Assembly (NCBI RefSeq): GCF_016908525.1
Contig: NZ_JAFBEB010000004.1
Span: 248,001 to 312,000, forward strand
DNA length: 64,000 nucleotides
DNA from: Brevibacillus fulvus
GTDB taxonomy: Bacteria; Bacillota; Bacilli; Brevibacillales; Brevibacillaceae
Reading direction: 5' to 3'
Below, in pieces: positions 34,665 through 44,485 of the stretch. The notes under the pieces were generated by a model. That model saw only the letters and a list, made by a program, of their open reading frames with translations, made no database searches and was not told where the DNA came from. The translations under genes were made by a program, and so were the position numbers. How positions within the stretch are numbered: position 1 is the stretch's first letter; the number at the start of each line of letters is the position of its first letter.

Positions 34665-37019
34665 TCACTTCAGTTCAACGATCGTTGCCCCGACGCCGCC
34701 TTCCCCTTGTCCGCCCAGACGGAAAGACTTGACATGACGATTGTTGCGCAAGTATTCATGTACCCCTTTGCGCAACGCTCCGGTGCCGTTTCCGTGAATA
34801 ATCGAGACAGAATGGAACCCCGCCAGCAGCACTTCATCCAGATACTGGTCGATTTCGCGAATGCCGTCCTCGATGTTGTAGCCGCGCAAATCCAGCTCCA
34901 TTTTCACATCGCGCCGGCTGCGCGTAACAGCGGTGAATTCCGCCTTCGGCTGCGTTTTCGCGGTGTTGAGCACGTTCATGTCTTCGCGTTTCACTTTCAT
35001 TTTCATAATGCCGATCTGCACGAGATACTCATCATTGCTGATTTTTTCCAGCACGCTGCCTTTTTGTCCAAAGCTGGTAACCAGCACCTCGTCTCCGACT
35101 TTGATTTGCGTGGCGCGTACCGCTTTCGCCGGCTTTTTCACCTTTTCCTTATCGAGTTCCAGGACGGCATTTCCGAGCCGCTTCTTCGCTTCAATCAGTT
35201 TATGCTCCTTGATTTCCAAGCCTTCTGTCATCATGGCCCGCAGCTCGCGAATTACTTCGTCCGCTTCTTCTTTGGCCAATTGCACCGCAAGACGCGCTTC
35301 CTCTTCCGCTTTTTCCAGCAGCCGGTTTTTCTCCTCGGCGAAGCGCTGCCGCTCTTCCTCGAGCTGGCGCCGCAATTCCTCGGCTTCCCTGCGCAAAGCT
35401 TCCGCTGTTTCCCGTTCCTGCTCGGCAGACTTTTTATTGCGTTCGAGCGAAGCGATCATCGTCTCCACTTGATTCTCTTCTTCGCTGATCGAGCCTTTCG
35501 CCTGTTCAATGATCTGCTCGGAAAGGCCGAGACGCTTGGCAATGGCAAACGCGTTGGAACGACCGGGAACTCCGATCAGCAGCCGGTACGTCGGGCGCAA
35601 TGTCTCCACATCAAATTCCACGCTGGCATTGATCACTTCCGAGCGGTCATACGCATACGCCTTCAATTCACTGTAATGGGTGGTCGCGACCAACCGAGCG
35701 CCGCGCTGGATGACGTGGTCGATAATCGCCATCGCCAAGGCAGCCCCTTCCGTCGGGTCTGTCCCCGCCCCCAACTCATCGAATAAAACGAGACTGTGCT
35801 CATCCATCGCCTGGAGAATTTGTATAATGTTGGTCATGTGACTGGAAAAGGTCGACAGGCTTTGTTCAATCGATTGCTCATCCCCGATATCGGCAAAGAC
35901 AGACGAGAACACGGCAATCTCGCTGCCGTCATCAACCGGCAGATGCAAACCGGACATCGCCATCAAGGCAAACAGCCCGATCGTCTTGATCGAGACGGTT
36001 TTCCCGCCGGTGTTGGGACCGGTGATCACGATGGCTTGGTACTCTTTGCCCAATTCCACATCAATCGGCACTACCTTTTCTCGCGGAATCAGCGGATGAC
36101 GCGCCCGTTTCAGCCGCACGTATCCTCGAGCGTTCAGCTCCGGACTGCTCGCTTTCATACTGTACGCCAACTGCGCCTTGGCAAAGATAAAGTCAAGTTC
36201 GGCCAGCGCCTCCACATTTTCCTTCAACTGCTCTACGACTTCCCCCACTTGTTCGGTCAACTGATATAAAATCCGCTCGACTTCCCGCTCTTCCCGCAGA
36301 CGCAACTCCCGCAGCTTGTTGTTCATCGTAACGATCACTTCCGGTTCAATGAACAAAGTTGCCCCGGAAGCAGACTGATCGTGGACAATCCCGCCAAAAA
36401 CGTGCCGATACTCCTGTTTCACCGGGATGACGAACCGATCGCCCCGAATGGTCACAATATTTTCCATCAGCATTTTCTGGTACGAGGAGGATCGCGTCAT
36501 CTGCTCCAGCTTTTCCCGGATTCGTCCTTCCAGCTGGCGCATTTCCTGGCGAACCTGGCGCAATTCGATGCTGGCGCTGTCCAACACTTCGCCATTTTCA
36601 TCAATGCAGCGTTTGATCTCGAGTTCCAGATCGCGCAGCCCTTCGATCCGCTCCGCCGAAAACTTCAAGAGCGGCAACGCTGCCTCTTCGGCCAGATCGA
36701 GCAAAAAGTTTTTCAAACGACGCCCGGCAAAGATCGTGCTGGCCACATCCAGCAGTTCCATCGGGGCCAGCATCGCCCCCAGCCTGGCTCGTTGGACAGA
36801 GGAACGGATGTCGCGGATTCCGCCCAGAGGAACGCTGCCTTTCAGACGAAGCACGGTTGCTCCTTCCGTGGTAGCTTGCTGGGCGAGACGGGCTTGATCT
36901 ATGTTTGTAAATGGAACCAGCTCGCTGGCCTTTTCTTTTCCCAGCACAGACGAAGCCTTGTCCGTAAGCAATTGGATTACTTTGTCGAATTCCAAGGTTT
37001 TTAAAACCCTTTGTTCCAC
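34665..37019 (-). CDS. mutS2: Endonuclease MutS2
   Basis: A 784-residue ATPase of the MutS2 family, linked to suppression of homologous recombination and to rescue of collided ribosomes in Bacillus. Walker A GPNTGGKTVSIKTIG lies near residue 336 and Walker B LVLFDELGAGTDPTEGAAL near 410. A long charged coiled coil (about 510-620) follows. The C-terminal Smr nuclease domain has LDLRGYN and SIIHGNGTGALR in the last 75 residues. GTG at 37019 is 7 nt after GGAGG and gives the family start EQRVLKTLEF; an upstream ATG at 37043 overlaps that ribosome site and is rejected. Confidence 0.95.
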   Translation of the reverse strand: MEQRVLKTLEFDKVIQLLTDKASSVLGKEKASELVPFTNIDQARLAQQATTEGATVLRLKGSVPLGGIRDIRSSVQRARLGAMLAPMELLDVASTIFAGRRLKNFLLDLAEEAALPLLKFSAERIEGLRDLELEIKRCIDENGEVLDSASIELRQVRQEMRQLEGRIREKLEQMTRSSSYQKMLMENIVTIRGDRFVIPVKQEYRHVFGGIVHDQSASGATLFIEPEVIVTMNNKLRELRLREEREVERILYQLTEQVGEVVEQLKENVEALAELDFIFAKAQLAYSMKASSPELNARGYVRLKRARHPLIPREKVVPIDVELGKEYQAIVITGPNTGGKTVSIKTIGLFALMAMSGLHLPVDDGSEIAVFSSVFADIGDEQSIEQSLSTFSSHMTNIIQILQAMDEHSLVLFDELGAGTDPTEGAALAMAIIDHVIQRGARLVATTHYSELKAYAYDRSEVINASVEFDVETLRPTYRLLIGVPGRSNAFAIAKRLGLSEQIIEQAKGSISEEENQVETMIASLERNKKSAEQERETAEALRREAEELRRQLEEERQRFAEEKNRLLEKAEEEARLAVQLAKEEADEVIRELRAMMTEGLEIKEHKLIEAKKRLGNAVLELDKEKVKKPAKAVRATQIKVGDEVLVTSFGQKGSVLEKISNDEYLVQIGIMKMKVKREDMNVLNTAKTQPKAEFTAVTRSRRDVKMELDLRGYNIEDGIREIDQYLDEVLLAGFHSVSIIHGNGTGALRKGVHEYLRNNRHVKSFRLGGQGEGGVGATIVELK

Positions 37020-37159
37020 TTTGGAGCCTCCTTCACTCTTCATTCCCCCATTATAACATGACGCTATGGCGAAGAATAATTTAACAAAACATCGATTACA
37101 TAGTTCCAGCCAGGAAAAGACAAAATGATAAAGGCATCGTGTAAAAAGGAGGGAAAAGC

Positions 37160-37525
37160 ATGACGATCATGCGTCATATCATCCGTTTTGTCGTAGCTGC
37201 AATTGTTTTGATGATCGTTGGGTTTCTGGTGCCCGGTTTTTCGATCAACAGTTTTTGGACCGCACTGTTGGCGTCGGTCATTATCGCATTGCTTGGCTGG
37301 GTAGTGGAAGCGATTTTCGGCGATAAAATCTCTCCGTACAACCGGGGGATTGTCGGCTTTATCGTCAGTGCGGTTGTCCTTTACGTAACCCAGTTTTTCA
37401 TTGCGGGTTTCCGAGTGACCATTTTGGGAGCGCTGCTTGCCTCTTTGGTCATCGGGATCGTCGACTTGTTTATCCCGATTCGTCCGCAAGTTGGGACAAC
37501 CAATGGCGACGCGGAACGCCGCTGA
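37160..37525 (+). CDS. YvlD-like phage-holin-family membrane protein
   Basis: A 121-residue protein with four predicted helices of the Mycobact_4_TMS/YvlD group, also labelled phage holin family 4. MRHIIRFVVAAIVLMIVGFLV opens the first helix, and SPYNRGIVGFIVSAVVLY and FRVTILGALLASLVIGIVDL follow. These chromosomal proteins are not true holins; the role is unknown, with links to envelope stress in some Bacillus. GGAGGG precedes the ATG. It is a lone plus-strand gene between mutS2 and zapA, where Bacillus has polX and a CvpA gene. Confidence 0.8.
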   Translation: MTIMRHIIRFVVAAIVLMIVGFLVPGFSINSFWTALLASVIIALLGWVVEAIFGDKISPYNRGIVGFIVSAVVLYVTQFFIAGFRVTILGALLASLVIGIVDLFIPIRPQVGTTNGDAERR

Positions 37526-37529
37526 CCAA

Positions 37530-37570
37530 GAACCCGGATGGCTGGCCATCGGCTTGCCATCCGGGTTTTT
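37530..37570 (+). terminator. Terminator of the YvlD-like gene
   Basis: AACCCGGATGGC and GCCATCCGGGTT form a 12-bp stem followed by TTTTATCC. Confidence 0.9.
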
Positions 37571-37624
37571 TATCCGGTTTTTACACAAAAAGAGGAGCGC
37601 TTGTCGCCCCTCATCATTTTGTCA

Positions 37625-37897
37625 TTATTCGTTTGCCTCTGCGGCATCTTCCTGCAGCAGCCTTAACAATTCCTGATATTCCTGTTGTAGTCGGATATAT
37701 TCATCGGCAATGTTCACAGCGGTCAGCACGGCAATCTTCGCAGTATCAAGACGATGGTTTCCCTTGGCAATCTCGTTCATCCGATCATCAACATATCCCG
37801 CCACCATTCTCATATGGGTAACGCTCGCTTTTCCGCTGAGCCGATATTGATGTCCGTATATTTCTACTGATATTCGGTTCTTTCCATCATCTTGCAC
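37625..37897 (-). CDS. zapA: Cell division protein ZapA
   Basis: A 90-residue FtsZ-ring-associated protein that promotes Z-ring bundling. The N-terminal beta region NRISVEIYGHQYRLSG and the helix VDDRMNEIAKGNHRLDTAKIAVLTAVNIADEY are standard, followed by a short coiled coil. GTG at 37897 sits 8 nt after AAGGAGG and gives family length; the open frame to 37987 is not supported. Its location downstream of pheT matches Bacillus. Confidence 0.92.
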   Translation of the reverse strand: MQDDGKNRISVEIYGHQYRLSGKASVTHMRMVAGYVDDRMNEIAKGNHRLDTAKIAVLTAVNIADEYIRLQQEYQELLRLLQEDAAEANE

Positions 37898-37958
37898 GAA
37901 GACTTCCTCCTTCTCGCGGATGTCCTGCCATATGACTCCGTTCTTTCTTATCCTTCTT

Positions 37959-37987
37959 AGGTTACTGAAAATGACAGATTTCGTCAA
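37959..37987 (-). promoter_or_regulatory. Possible promoter of zapA
   Basis: TTGACG (37987-37982), 17 bp, TAACCT (37964-37959) on the minus strand in the pheT-zapA gap. The -10 is weak. Confidence 0.35.
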
Positions 37988-38001
37988 GAAGTTCCTGAAT
38001 G

Positions 38002-40422
38002 TTACAGCCGCAATTCGGCGCCGGTTTGCTTCGACAATGCCTCGATCACGCGCTTCATCAATTCCTGGATCTCTTCATCCTGCAGCGTGCGTTCCGGGTG
38101 ACGCAAAATCAGCGAATAAGCTACGCTTTTCTTGTCAGCGGCAATTCGCTCGCCGGTATACACATCAAACAAGGTAATGGACTCGAGCAGTTCGCCGGCT
38201 GCTTGTTTGATCACGCTCGTTAATGCCGCAGTTTCCAGATTGCGGTTAACCACCAGCGCAAGATCGCGGGTGACTGCCGGGAACTTCGGCAACTGCTGAT
38301 AGGTCGCAAACGGTGTCGCATAGGCAAACAGTTTGCTTACATCAAACTGGAAGACATACGTTTCCGCAAGATCAAACGCTTTTTCCGTTTGCGGATGCAC
38401 CTGACCGACATAGCCTAATCGCTCGCCGGCGACAACCACTTCTGCTGTCCGCCCAGGATGCATACCGGCCAGTTGAGCGGCCTGATAGGAAACATTGCTG
38501 ATTCCGAGGCGCGTCAACAAATTCTCGACGACTCCTTTGGCCAGGAAAAAGTCTACGGCTTGTTTAGCGCCCGTCCAGTTTTGCGGAATCCATTGCCCGG
38601 TCAGCGCCCCCGCCAGAAAAATGCGTTCTTCCGGCAATTCCGTCAGCGTCTGCTGCTTGGTCAAGAATACATTGCCCAATTCAAAAAACGCCAGATCATG
38701 ATTTTGCCGGTTTTTATTATAAGCAACCGTCTCCAGCAAGCTTGGAAGCAAGTTTGTACGAAGAACACTGTGTTCCTCACTTTGCGGCATCAGCAGGGCA
38801 ACCGGTTGATAGTCTTCTTCCGCCAACCCGGCTGTCGTATTCAATCGGTCAGGGTGCACCAAGGAATAGGAGATCACTTCATTCAGGCCAAGACCGATCA
38901 ACTGATGGCGAATCGTCCGTCTAAACTGCTGCATGGGAGTCAATCTGCCTTGCGTGGTTTCGCTCTTCGGCAAACTGGTGGGAATCCGGTCATACCCATG
39001 GAGACGGGCCACTTCTTCAATCAGATCTTCCGGAAGGGTAATGTCGCTGCGCCGTGTCGGTACTTGAACCGTCCACTTGTCCCCATCGAGGCGGTAAGGG
39101 AACTGCAGTTGTTCAAATACTTTGCTCACCTCGGCAACGGTCAGATTCATCCCCAGATGGCTATTGATTTTGCTCAAAGAAATCGTGACATCCAGTGGCT
39201 CCGCTTGTTTGACAAAAGCATTGGCAATCCCTTTGGAGACGCGGGCGCCCGTCAACTGCTGAATCAACCCGGCCGCCCGTTCGCCAGCCGGCACGACTCT
39301 GGCCTGATCTACACCTTTTTCCCAACGATTCGCGCCTTCCGTTCTCATCCCGAGCATCCGGGCGGAACGGCGAATGGATTGCGGTGTAAAGTAAGCTGAT
39401 TCCAAAATGATTTCTTGTGTACCCTCTGTAATTTCTGAATTGGCCCCGCCCATAATCCCGGCGATCGCCAACCCTTTCTCGCGATCGGCAATCAGCAGGG
39501 TCTGCCCGTCCAATTGACGTTCCTGATCGTCGAGCGTTACGATTGACTCGTTTTCGGCAGCCAAACGCACGATAATCGCTTTGTCCGTTACTTGAGCGGC
39601 GTCAAAAGCGTGCAATGGCTGGCCGTATTCCAACATGACATAGTTGGTGACATCGACCACATTATTAATCGGCCGGATTCCCGCTGCCATCAGGCGGTTT
39701 TTCAACCACTGCGGAGAGCTGGCGATTTGCACATCGGTCAAATGACGGCCGGCATAACGATAGCAGTGATCTTCAGCCGCGATTGTAACCGATACCGGAT
39801 TGTCCGAACCGTTTTCCTCCAAGCGGGTCTCCGGAAACTTGACCTCCCGTCCCAAAATAGCGGCCACTTCATAGGCGACACCCAGCATGCTCAAACAATC
39901 GGAACGGTTCGGCGTCAAGCCCAATTCCAGCACAAAGTCGTCGAGACCAAGGTAGCCGATCGCGTCTGTTCCTACCGGCGCGTCTTCGGGCAATACCATA
40001 ATCCCTTCCTGTTGATCTTTGGCCAGCAGTTTGTCGTTAAGCCCCAATTCTTTTGCCGAGCAAATCATCCCTTGCGATTCCACGCCCCGCAATTTGGAGC
40101 GTTTGATATGAACGCCGCCGGGCAGTTTGGCCCCGATCAAGGCAACCAGCACTTTTTGTCCCTGGGCCACATTGGGTGCACCGCAAACGATCTGCAAATC
40201 CGTCTCTTGTCCGGCATCGACGATACATACGTTGAGCCGATCGGCATCGGGGTGTTTGCTGCGTTCTTTGACATAGCCAACCACCACATTGGAGACCCCG
40301 GCATTTCGCGGCTCCACAGCTTCCACTTCAATTCCGCTGCGTGTCAGTTTTTCCGCCAGCTCTTGCGGCGTCACCCCGGACAAATCGACATATTCGGAAA
40401 GCCAATTATATGATACTTTCAT
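38002..40422 (-). CDS. pheT: Phenylalanine-tRNA ligase beta subunit
   Basis: The 806-residue beta chain of the alpha2-beta2 enzyme that charges tRNA-Phe. It begins MKVSYNWLSEYVDLSG and has the EMAP-like tRNA-binding domain in the first 150 residues (VVGYVKERSKHPDADRLNVC). The B3/B4 editing region follows, then B5 (RRSDITLPEDLIEEVARLHGYD), and a C-terminal anticodon-binding domain (FPAVTRDLALVVNRN). It starts 15 nt after the pheS stop. Confidence 0.97.
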   Translation of the reverse strand: MKVSYNWLSEYVDLSGVTPQELAEKLTRSGIEVEAVEPRNAGVSNVVVGYVKERSKHPDADRLNVCIVDAGQETDLQIVCGAPNVAQGQKVLVALIGAKLPGGVHIKRSKLRGVESQGMICSAKELGLNDKLLAKDQQEGIMVLPEDAPVGTDAIGYLGLDDFVLELGLTPNRSDCLSMLGVAYEVAAILGREVKFPETRLEENGSDNPVSVTIAAEDHCYRYAGRHLTDVQIASSPQWLKNRLMAAGIRPINNVVDVTNYVMLEYGQPLHAFDAAQVTDKAIIVRLAAENESIVTLDDQERQLDGQTLLIADREKGLAIAGIMGGANSEITEGTQEIILESAYFTPQSIRRSARMLGMRTEGANRWEKGVDQARVVPAGERAAGLIQQLTGARVSKGIANAFVKQAEPLDVTISLSKINSHLGMNLTVAEVSKVFEQLQFPYRLDGDKWTVQVPTRRSDITLPEDLIEEVARLHGYDRIPTSLPKSETTQGRLTPMQQFRRTIRHQLIGLGLNEVISYSLVHPDRLNTTAGLAEEDYQPVALLMPQSEEHSVLRTNLLPSLLETVAYNKNRQNHDLAFFELGNVFLTKQQTLTELPEERIFLAGALTGQWIPQNWTGAKQAVDFFLAKGVVENLLTRLGISNVSYQAAQLAGMHPGRTAEVVVAGERLGYVGQVHPQTEKAFDLAETYVFQFDVSKLFAYATPFATYQQLPKFPAVTRDLALVVNRNLETAALTSVIKQAAGELLESITLFDVYTGERIAADKKSVAYSLILRHPERTLQDEEIQELMKRVIEALSKQTGAELRL

Positions 40423-40437
40423 GATTATTTTCTCCTC

Positions 40438-41472
40438 CTACGCTCGGTTGAACTGTCGCAAAAAGCGCACATCATTGGTATAGAAATGGCGAATATCCTC
40501 AATGCCATATTTCAGCAAGGCGATGCGTTCCACGCCCATGCCAAAGGCAAAGCCGCTGACTTCTTCCGGATTATAGCCGGCCATGCTCAATACGCGCGGA
40601 TGCACCATTCCTGCGCCCAAAATTTCAATCCACCCCGTTTCCTTGCACATCCGGCAACCGGAACCGCCGCACATCACGCATTGAATATCGACTTCCACGC
40701 TCGGTTCGGTGAACGGAAAGAAACTGGGACGAAGGCGAATTTGCTGATTTTCCCCAAACATTTGCCGGACAAATGACAGCAAGGTTCCTTTGAGGTCGCT
40801 CATGCTGATCCCTTTATCGACAACCAACCCTTCGATTTGCGTAAATTGATGGGAGTGGGTCGCGTCATCATCATCACGTCGGTAAACTTTCCCAGGGCAA
40901 ATAATTTTCACCGGCGTTTTGCCTTCCTTCTTCAACATCGTTCTGGCCTGCATCGGCGAAGTGTGCGTCCGCAGCAAAATTTCTTCCGTAATGTAAAAGG
41001 AGTCTTGCATATCCCGCGCCGGATGGTCTTTGGGCAGATTCAGCATTTCAAAGTTGAAATAATCCAGTTCCACTTCCGGACCTTCGGCAATATCAAACCC
41101 GAGGCCAATGAAAATATCTTCCGCCTGCTCAATCACTCTGTTCAACGGATGCATGCTGCCAGTCGGCATCGGACGGCCCGGCAAGGTTACATCAATCTTT
41201 TGCGAAGCGAGTTTGGCATTCAATACCGCTTGTTCCAGGGCAGCTTGGCGGTCGGCAAAAGCCGCTTCCAGCGTCTGGCGAACCTCGTTCACCAGTTGGC
41301 CGACGACCGGCCGCTCCTCTGCGGACAAACTGCCCATGCCGCGTAACAGTTCGGTCAGCTCCCCTTTTTTGCCCAGGTACTTGACCCGCAAATCTTGAAG
41401 CTGTTGCAAATCGGCTGCTTGCGCAATTTGTTCGAGCGCCGCTTGCTTCATTGTGTTCAATCGATCTTGCAC
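40438..41472 (-). CDS. pheS: Phenylalanine-tRNA ligase alpha subunit
   Basis: The 344-residue catalytic chain. Class II motifs are present: motif 1 [20 protein letters not shown], motif 2 region [18 protein letters not shown], and motif 3 [35 protein letters not shown] is standard. The ATG at 41478 is only 2 nt from GGAG, whereas GTG at 41472 is 8 nt away. Starting at the GTG also aligns the N-terminus with Bacillus PheS without a gap, so I use it. Expression is controlled by the upstream T-box. Confidence 0.96.
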   Translation of the reverse strand: MQDRLNTMKQAALEQIAQAADLQQLQDLRVKYLGKKGELTELLRGMGSLSAEERPVVGQLVNEVRQTLEAAFADRQAALEQAVLNAKLASQKIDVTLPGRPMPTGSMHPLNRVIEQAEDIFIGLGFDIAEGPEVELDYFNFEMLNLPKDHPARDMQDSFYITEEILLRTHTSPMQARTMLKKEGKTPVKIICPGKVYRRDDDDATHSHQFTQIEGLVVDKGISMSDLKGTLLSFVRQMFGENQQIRLRPSFFPFTEPSVEVDIQCVMCGGSGCRMCKETGWIEILGAGMVHPRVLSMAGYNPEEVSGFAFGMGVERIALLKYGIEDIRHFYTNDVRFLRQFNRA

Positions 41473-41555
41473 ATCCATCTCTCCTTTTCTCTATCGAAAC
41501 CCATAAATCGCGTTGCGCGGCGATGGGATTCTCACGGTTTCTTGCAACAGGTGGA

Positions 41556-41822
41556 CAAAAAAAATAAACCGCCCCTGGAAAGGGACGATTTTCTCGCGGT
41601 ACCACCCTAATTAGACCGAAGAAACTCCGGCCTCACTCATCGAATCGGTAACGGGACTACCCGGTATCCCCTACTGCCATACGGATGGGTTGAGGGAACT
41701 GCTCCAGAGGGAATTCGGCAAGCATAGCGATAGAGATGCTTTCAGTCTGCGGCATCTCCTCCCTGAAATCCTATTATCCTGCCTACTAGTCTCTTTCCTC
41801 GCATTGCGCTATCATGAAGTTG
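41556..41822 (-). promoter_or_regulatory. T-box leader of pheS-pheT
   Basis: The minus strand carries the T-box core TTAGGGTGGTACCGCG (41610-41595) and then a terminator (CGTCCCT/AGGGGCGG with a long U-run, 41590-41557). Upstream stem-loops of the Stem I type reach about 41820. A candidate specifier UUC (Phe) is at 41713-41711. Uncharged tRNA-Phe should stabilise the antiterminator. The specifier assignment is less certain than the T-box itself. Confidence 0.92.
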
Positions 41823-41828
41823 TTAAAA

Positions 41829-41857
41829 ATTATACATGATCCCTGGGGTTCTTGCAA
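41829..41857 (-). promoter_or_regulatory. Promoter of the pheST transcript
   Basis: TTGCAA (41857-41852), 17 bp, perfect TATAAT (41834-41829) on the minus strand, directly upstream of the T-box. Confidence 0.78.
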
Positions 41858-41910
41858 ACCTCAATGAATCGATGGACAACGATGCCTTGCACAACTGGAG
41901 GAGCACAATC

Positions 41911-42621
41911 ATGCCTAGCAACATGTTATACGAAAAAGAACTGAGTTGCCTGTTTTGCCAATCCGTTTTCATTACCAAAAAGGTGCGGAGCGCGGCACAG
42001 CCGGTCGAGACGAGAGATGCCGACTTCTGTACATATTTTAGAGACCAGCGCTACAATCCGATTGTTTATACCGTTTATGTTTGCCCGCATTGCGGCTTTT
42101 CCTTCACCGAACAGTTTTCACCTGTATTCACCCCGCAAAGTCGGCTGAAGATCGAGCAGCAAATCGCCTCCCGCTGGGTCCCCAAAACGTTTGCTGACGA
42201 GCGGAACTTATCCGAAGCGATGGCCGCCTACAAACTGGCGATTTTTGCCGCTGAACTGAAAGAAGAAACCCACAGCGTCAAAGCAGGCTTGTACCTGCGT
42301 TTGGCCTGGCTGAACCGCTTCATCCAAGCCGACCGGGAAGAGGCCCGGTTTCTCCGCGTCGCCGCCGCCGAGTACGAGCAATCCTATCTCCAGTCCGACT
42401 TTGGCACGCACGATAAACAGATGACCGAAGTACGATTGCTCTATTTGATTGGCGAGCTCAACCGCAGAATCGGCCGGTATGACCAGGCGATTACCTACTA
42501 TGGCAAGACGCTCGAACATAAAGAAACTACCATCGAAACCGGCATCTTGCAGATGGCCCGGGAACAATGGCAGTTGACGAGACAGGAGCATTTGGCAGCC
42601 CGGCAGGAAAGCGAGCAATAG
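41911..42621 (+). CDS. DUF2225 family protein
   Basis: A 236-residue DUF2225 protein of unknown function. Two Cys pairs, CLFC at the N-terminus and CPHCGFSF near residue 55, form a likely zinc site. The rest is helical, with tetratricopeptide-like character (RIGRYDQAITYYGKTLEH). The start at 41911 follows GGAGGAG; the open frame to 41836 runs into the pheS promoter. It ends 10 nt from the convergent TrmH-type gene without a visible terminator. Confidence 0.85.
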   Translation: MPSNMLYEKELSCLFCQSVFITKKVRSAAQPVETRDADFCTYFRDQRYNPIVYTVYVCPHCGFSFTEQFSPVFTPQSRLKIEQQIASRWVPKTFADERNLSEAMAAYKLAIFAAELKEETHSVKAGLYLRLAWLNRFIQADREEARFLRVAAAEYEQSYLQSDFGTHDKQMTEVRLLYLIGELNRRIGRYDQAITYYGKTLEHKETTIETGILQMAREQWQLTRQEHLAARQESEQ

Positions 42622-42631
42622 TCAGTGCTTG

Positions 42632-43450
42632 CTATTTTCGCTGACGTCTCGCCTCATACACGATGATCCCTGCAGCAACAGCGGCGTTTAGTGATTCTCC
42701 CTTTCCGTAAAGCGGAATATGAATCGTACGGTCGGCTGCCGCCAGCATCGCTGCGGAGACGCCTCGGCCTTCATTGCCGATCACGATGCCCACCATGCCG
42801 CTGTAATCTGCGTGATCATACGGCGAGCTTTCGCCGTGCAAAGTGGTCACCAGCAACCGTCCGCCTGCCTGCTTCAAGGTGTCTCCGGCCGCTTCCAGAG
42901 AAAGCGAAAAGACAGGCAGGCGAAAAATGGCCCCCATCGTTGCCCGCACAACTTTCCCGTTATACAGATCGACGCTGCCGTTGCCCAAAACGACGCCATC
43001 GACACCGGCTGCCTCCGCGGTCCGCAAGATCGTGCCGAGATTGCCCGGGTCCTGCAATTCATCCAAAAACAGCAGCAAACAATCCGCTTGGCGGGACGAG
43101 AGCCATGTCTGCCAGTCATAATTTTGTTTCCTCACCTCTGCGATGATGCCTTGCGGACTCTTCGTTTCCGAAAGCTTGTTGACCACGCTGCTTGATGCTT
43201 CGACGAGTTTGACCGCGGAGTAGCCTCTCCTTTGCAGCGCCCGTTCACAAGCAGCTGGCAGGCCGCGTTCTCCATCATAGATGAGCGTCAGTACCTCCGC
43301 CTCGGACAGCAGCGCCTCTTCAACCAGATGGGCGCCTTCGACCAGGTATGTTCCCGTCTCTTCCCTTCCTTTGCGATCCAGCAAGTGATACAGCCGCTTG
43401 ACCAGCGGATTTTGCGGCGAATTGATCGTTTCCACTATTGGTTTACGCAT
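42632..43450 (-). CDS. TrmH/SpoU family RNA 2'-O-methyltransferase
   Basis: A 272-residue SPOUT methyltransferase with an N-terminal substrate-binding domain (NPLVKRLYHLLDRKGREETGT). The knot motifs are LDELQDPGNLGTILRTA, VGIVIGNEGRG and IPLYGKGESLNAAVAAGIIVYE. It corresponds in place and layout to YsgA of Bacillus, near pheS. The rRNA or tRNA target is not established from sequence. It overlaps the stop of the KtrA-like gene by 8 nt, so the two are translationally coupled. Confidence 0.9.
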   Translation of the reverse strand: MRKPIVETINSPQNPLVKRLYHLLDRKGREETGTYLVEGAHLVEEALLSEAEVLTLIYDGERGLPAACERALQRRGYSAVKLVEASSSVVNKLSETKSPQGIIAEVRKQNYDWQTWLSSRQADCLLLFLDELQDPGNLGTILRTAEAAGVDGVVLGNGSVDLYNGKVVRATMGAIFRLPVFSLSLEAAGDTLKQAGGRLLVTTLHGESSPYDHADYSGMVGIVIGNEGRGVSAAMLAAADRTIHIPLYGKGESLNAAVAAGIIVYEARRQRK

Positions 43451-44096
43451 ATTTCTCGAATTCCTTCAGATTTTTGTTGTTCCCGATCACGACCAGGACA
43501 TCGTTCGCGTGGATCGACTCGTCCGGCTGCGGGGCAATGTTAAATTTTTCGCCGCTCTTGATCGCAATCACGTTGACGCCGTATTTGGCCCGCACGTCAA
43601 TTTCCCGCAGCGTCTTGCCAACCATTCCGTGCGATACGACCACCTCGGCGACGCTGTAGTCCTCCGCCAATTCGATAAAATCGAGTACACTGGCCGAGAT
43701 CAGATTGTGCGCAACCCGCTTGCCCATATCCCGCTCCGGAAAGACAACCCGGTCCGCGCCAACTTTGTACAAAACTTGCCCGTGCCGTTCGTTTTGCGCT
43801 TTGGCGACAATCTTCTTGACGCCCATCTCCTTGAGGATAAGAACCGTCAGGATACTTGCCTGAATATCAGCGCCGATCGCCACGACAACCACGTCAAAGT
43901 TGCGAATCCCGATTTCCCGCAAGGCCCGTTCGTCCGTGGAGTCAGCGGCAACAGCATGTGTCACGTAATTGATATGTTCGTTAATCACTTCTTCATTCTC
44001 ATCAATTCCCATTACCTCGTAATCCATTTCATACAAGGCGCGGGCCACGCTGGAACCAAATCGTCCCATCCCGATAACAGCAAACTGCTTGGACAT
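43443..44096 (-). CDS. KtrA-type potassium channel regulatory subunit
   Basis: A 217-residue cytoplasmic RCK protein that gates a KtrB-type potassium transporter in response to nucleotides. The N-domain has GMGRFGSSVARALYEMDYEV and a conserved acidic end of beta-2 (MGIDENEE). The RCK_C domain (VSHGMVGKTLREIDVRAKYG) can bind cyclic di-AMP in homologues. A likely partner, the KtrB-like gene, lies 2.6 kb away on the other strand. Both KtrA and KtrC names fit, so no symbol is given. Confidence 0.9.
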   Translation of the reverse strand: MSKQFAVIGMGRFGSSVARALYEMDYEVMGIDENEEVINEHINYVTHAVAADSTDERALREIGIRNFDVVVVAIGADIQASILTVLILKEMGVKKIVAKAQNERHGQVLYKVGADRVVFPERDMGKRVAHNLISASVLDFIELAEDYSVAEVVVSHGMVGKTLREIDVRAKYGVNVIAIKSGEKFNIAPQPDESIHANDVLVVIGNNKNLKEFEKYA

Positions 44097-44163
44097 ATTG
44101 TCCCACCCCTTTTCTATAAGCTGGAATTATAGCATACAGGAGGTCCGTAGCAAAACCACCCAG

Positions 44164-44192
44164 TATGAGTCGTTGTGAAGAAACAAATACTA
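44164..44192 (+). promoter_or_regulatory. Possible sigma-G promoter of sspI
   Basis: TATGAG (44164-44169), 16 bp, AATACTA (44186-44192), resembling forespore sigma-G boxes. The assignment is based on the spore-specific gene downstream and is weak. Confidence 0.3.
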
Positions 44193-44232
44193 CCGCCATA
44201 CAACTTGATTAGCCAAGAAAGGAGCCTGATCC

Positions 44233-44466
44233 ATGAATATCAACGCGCTGAATTTGCGGCAAGCGATTATGTACAAAATGCAAGGTTCTGATTCAAAAGC
44301 GGTTGAAGAAACGATTGTTGATGCCATCCAGCACGGTCAGGAAAAAACCCTGCCTGGCCTTGGCGTGCTGTTTGAAGTGTTGTGGAACAACAGCAGCCCC
44401 GGCGACCGAAACGAAATGGTGGCGACCATCGCCCAGCACATCCCGCAAGTTAAATCACCGATTTAA
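44233..44466 (+). CDS. sspI: Small acid-soluble spore protein SspI
   Basis: A 77-residue minor spore protein of the SspI family, made in the forespore. The sequence MNINALNLRQAIMYKMQG and LPGLGVLFEVLWNNSS is characteristic. GGAGCC-type ribosome site (AAGAAAGGAG) precedes the ATG. Its place next to the TrmH-type gene upstream of pheS is conserved in Bacillus. Its presence shows the organism forms endospores. Confidence 0.95.
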   Translation: MNINALNLRQAIMYKMQGSDSKAVEETIVDAIQHGQEKTLPGLGVLFEVLWNNSSPGDRNEMVATIAQHIPQVKSPI

Positions 44467-44485
44467 TTTAATCCGTTTCATTCAG

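Noticed and set aside
34707-35786. A 359-codon plus-strand frame opposite mutS2
   Set aside because: It is an antisense shadow with Phe-rich composition. MutS2 on the minus strand has all its motifs.
37160-37525. Prophage remnant suggested by the holin-like annotation of the YvlD-type gene
   Set aside because: No other phage gene, integrase or attachment repeat is nearby. This family is commonly chromosomal.
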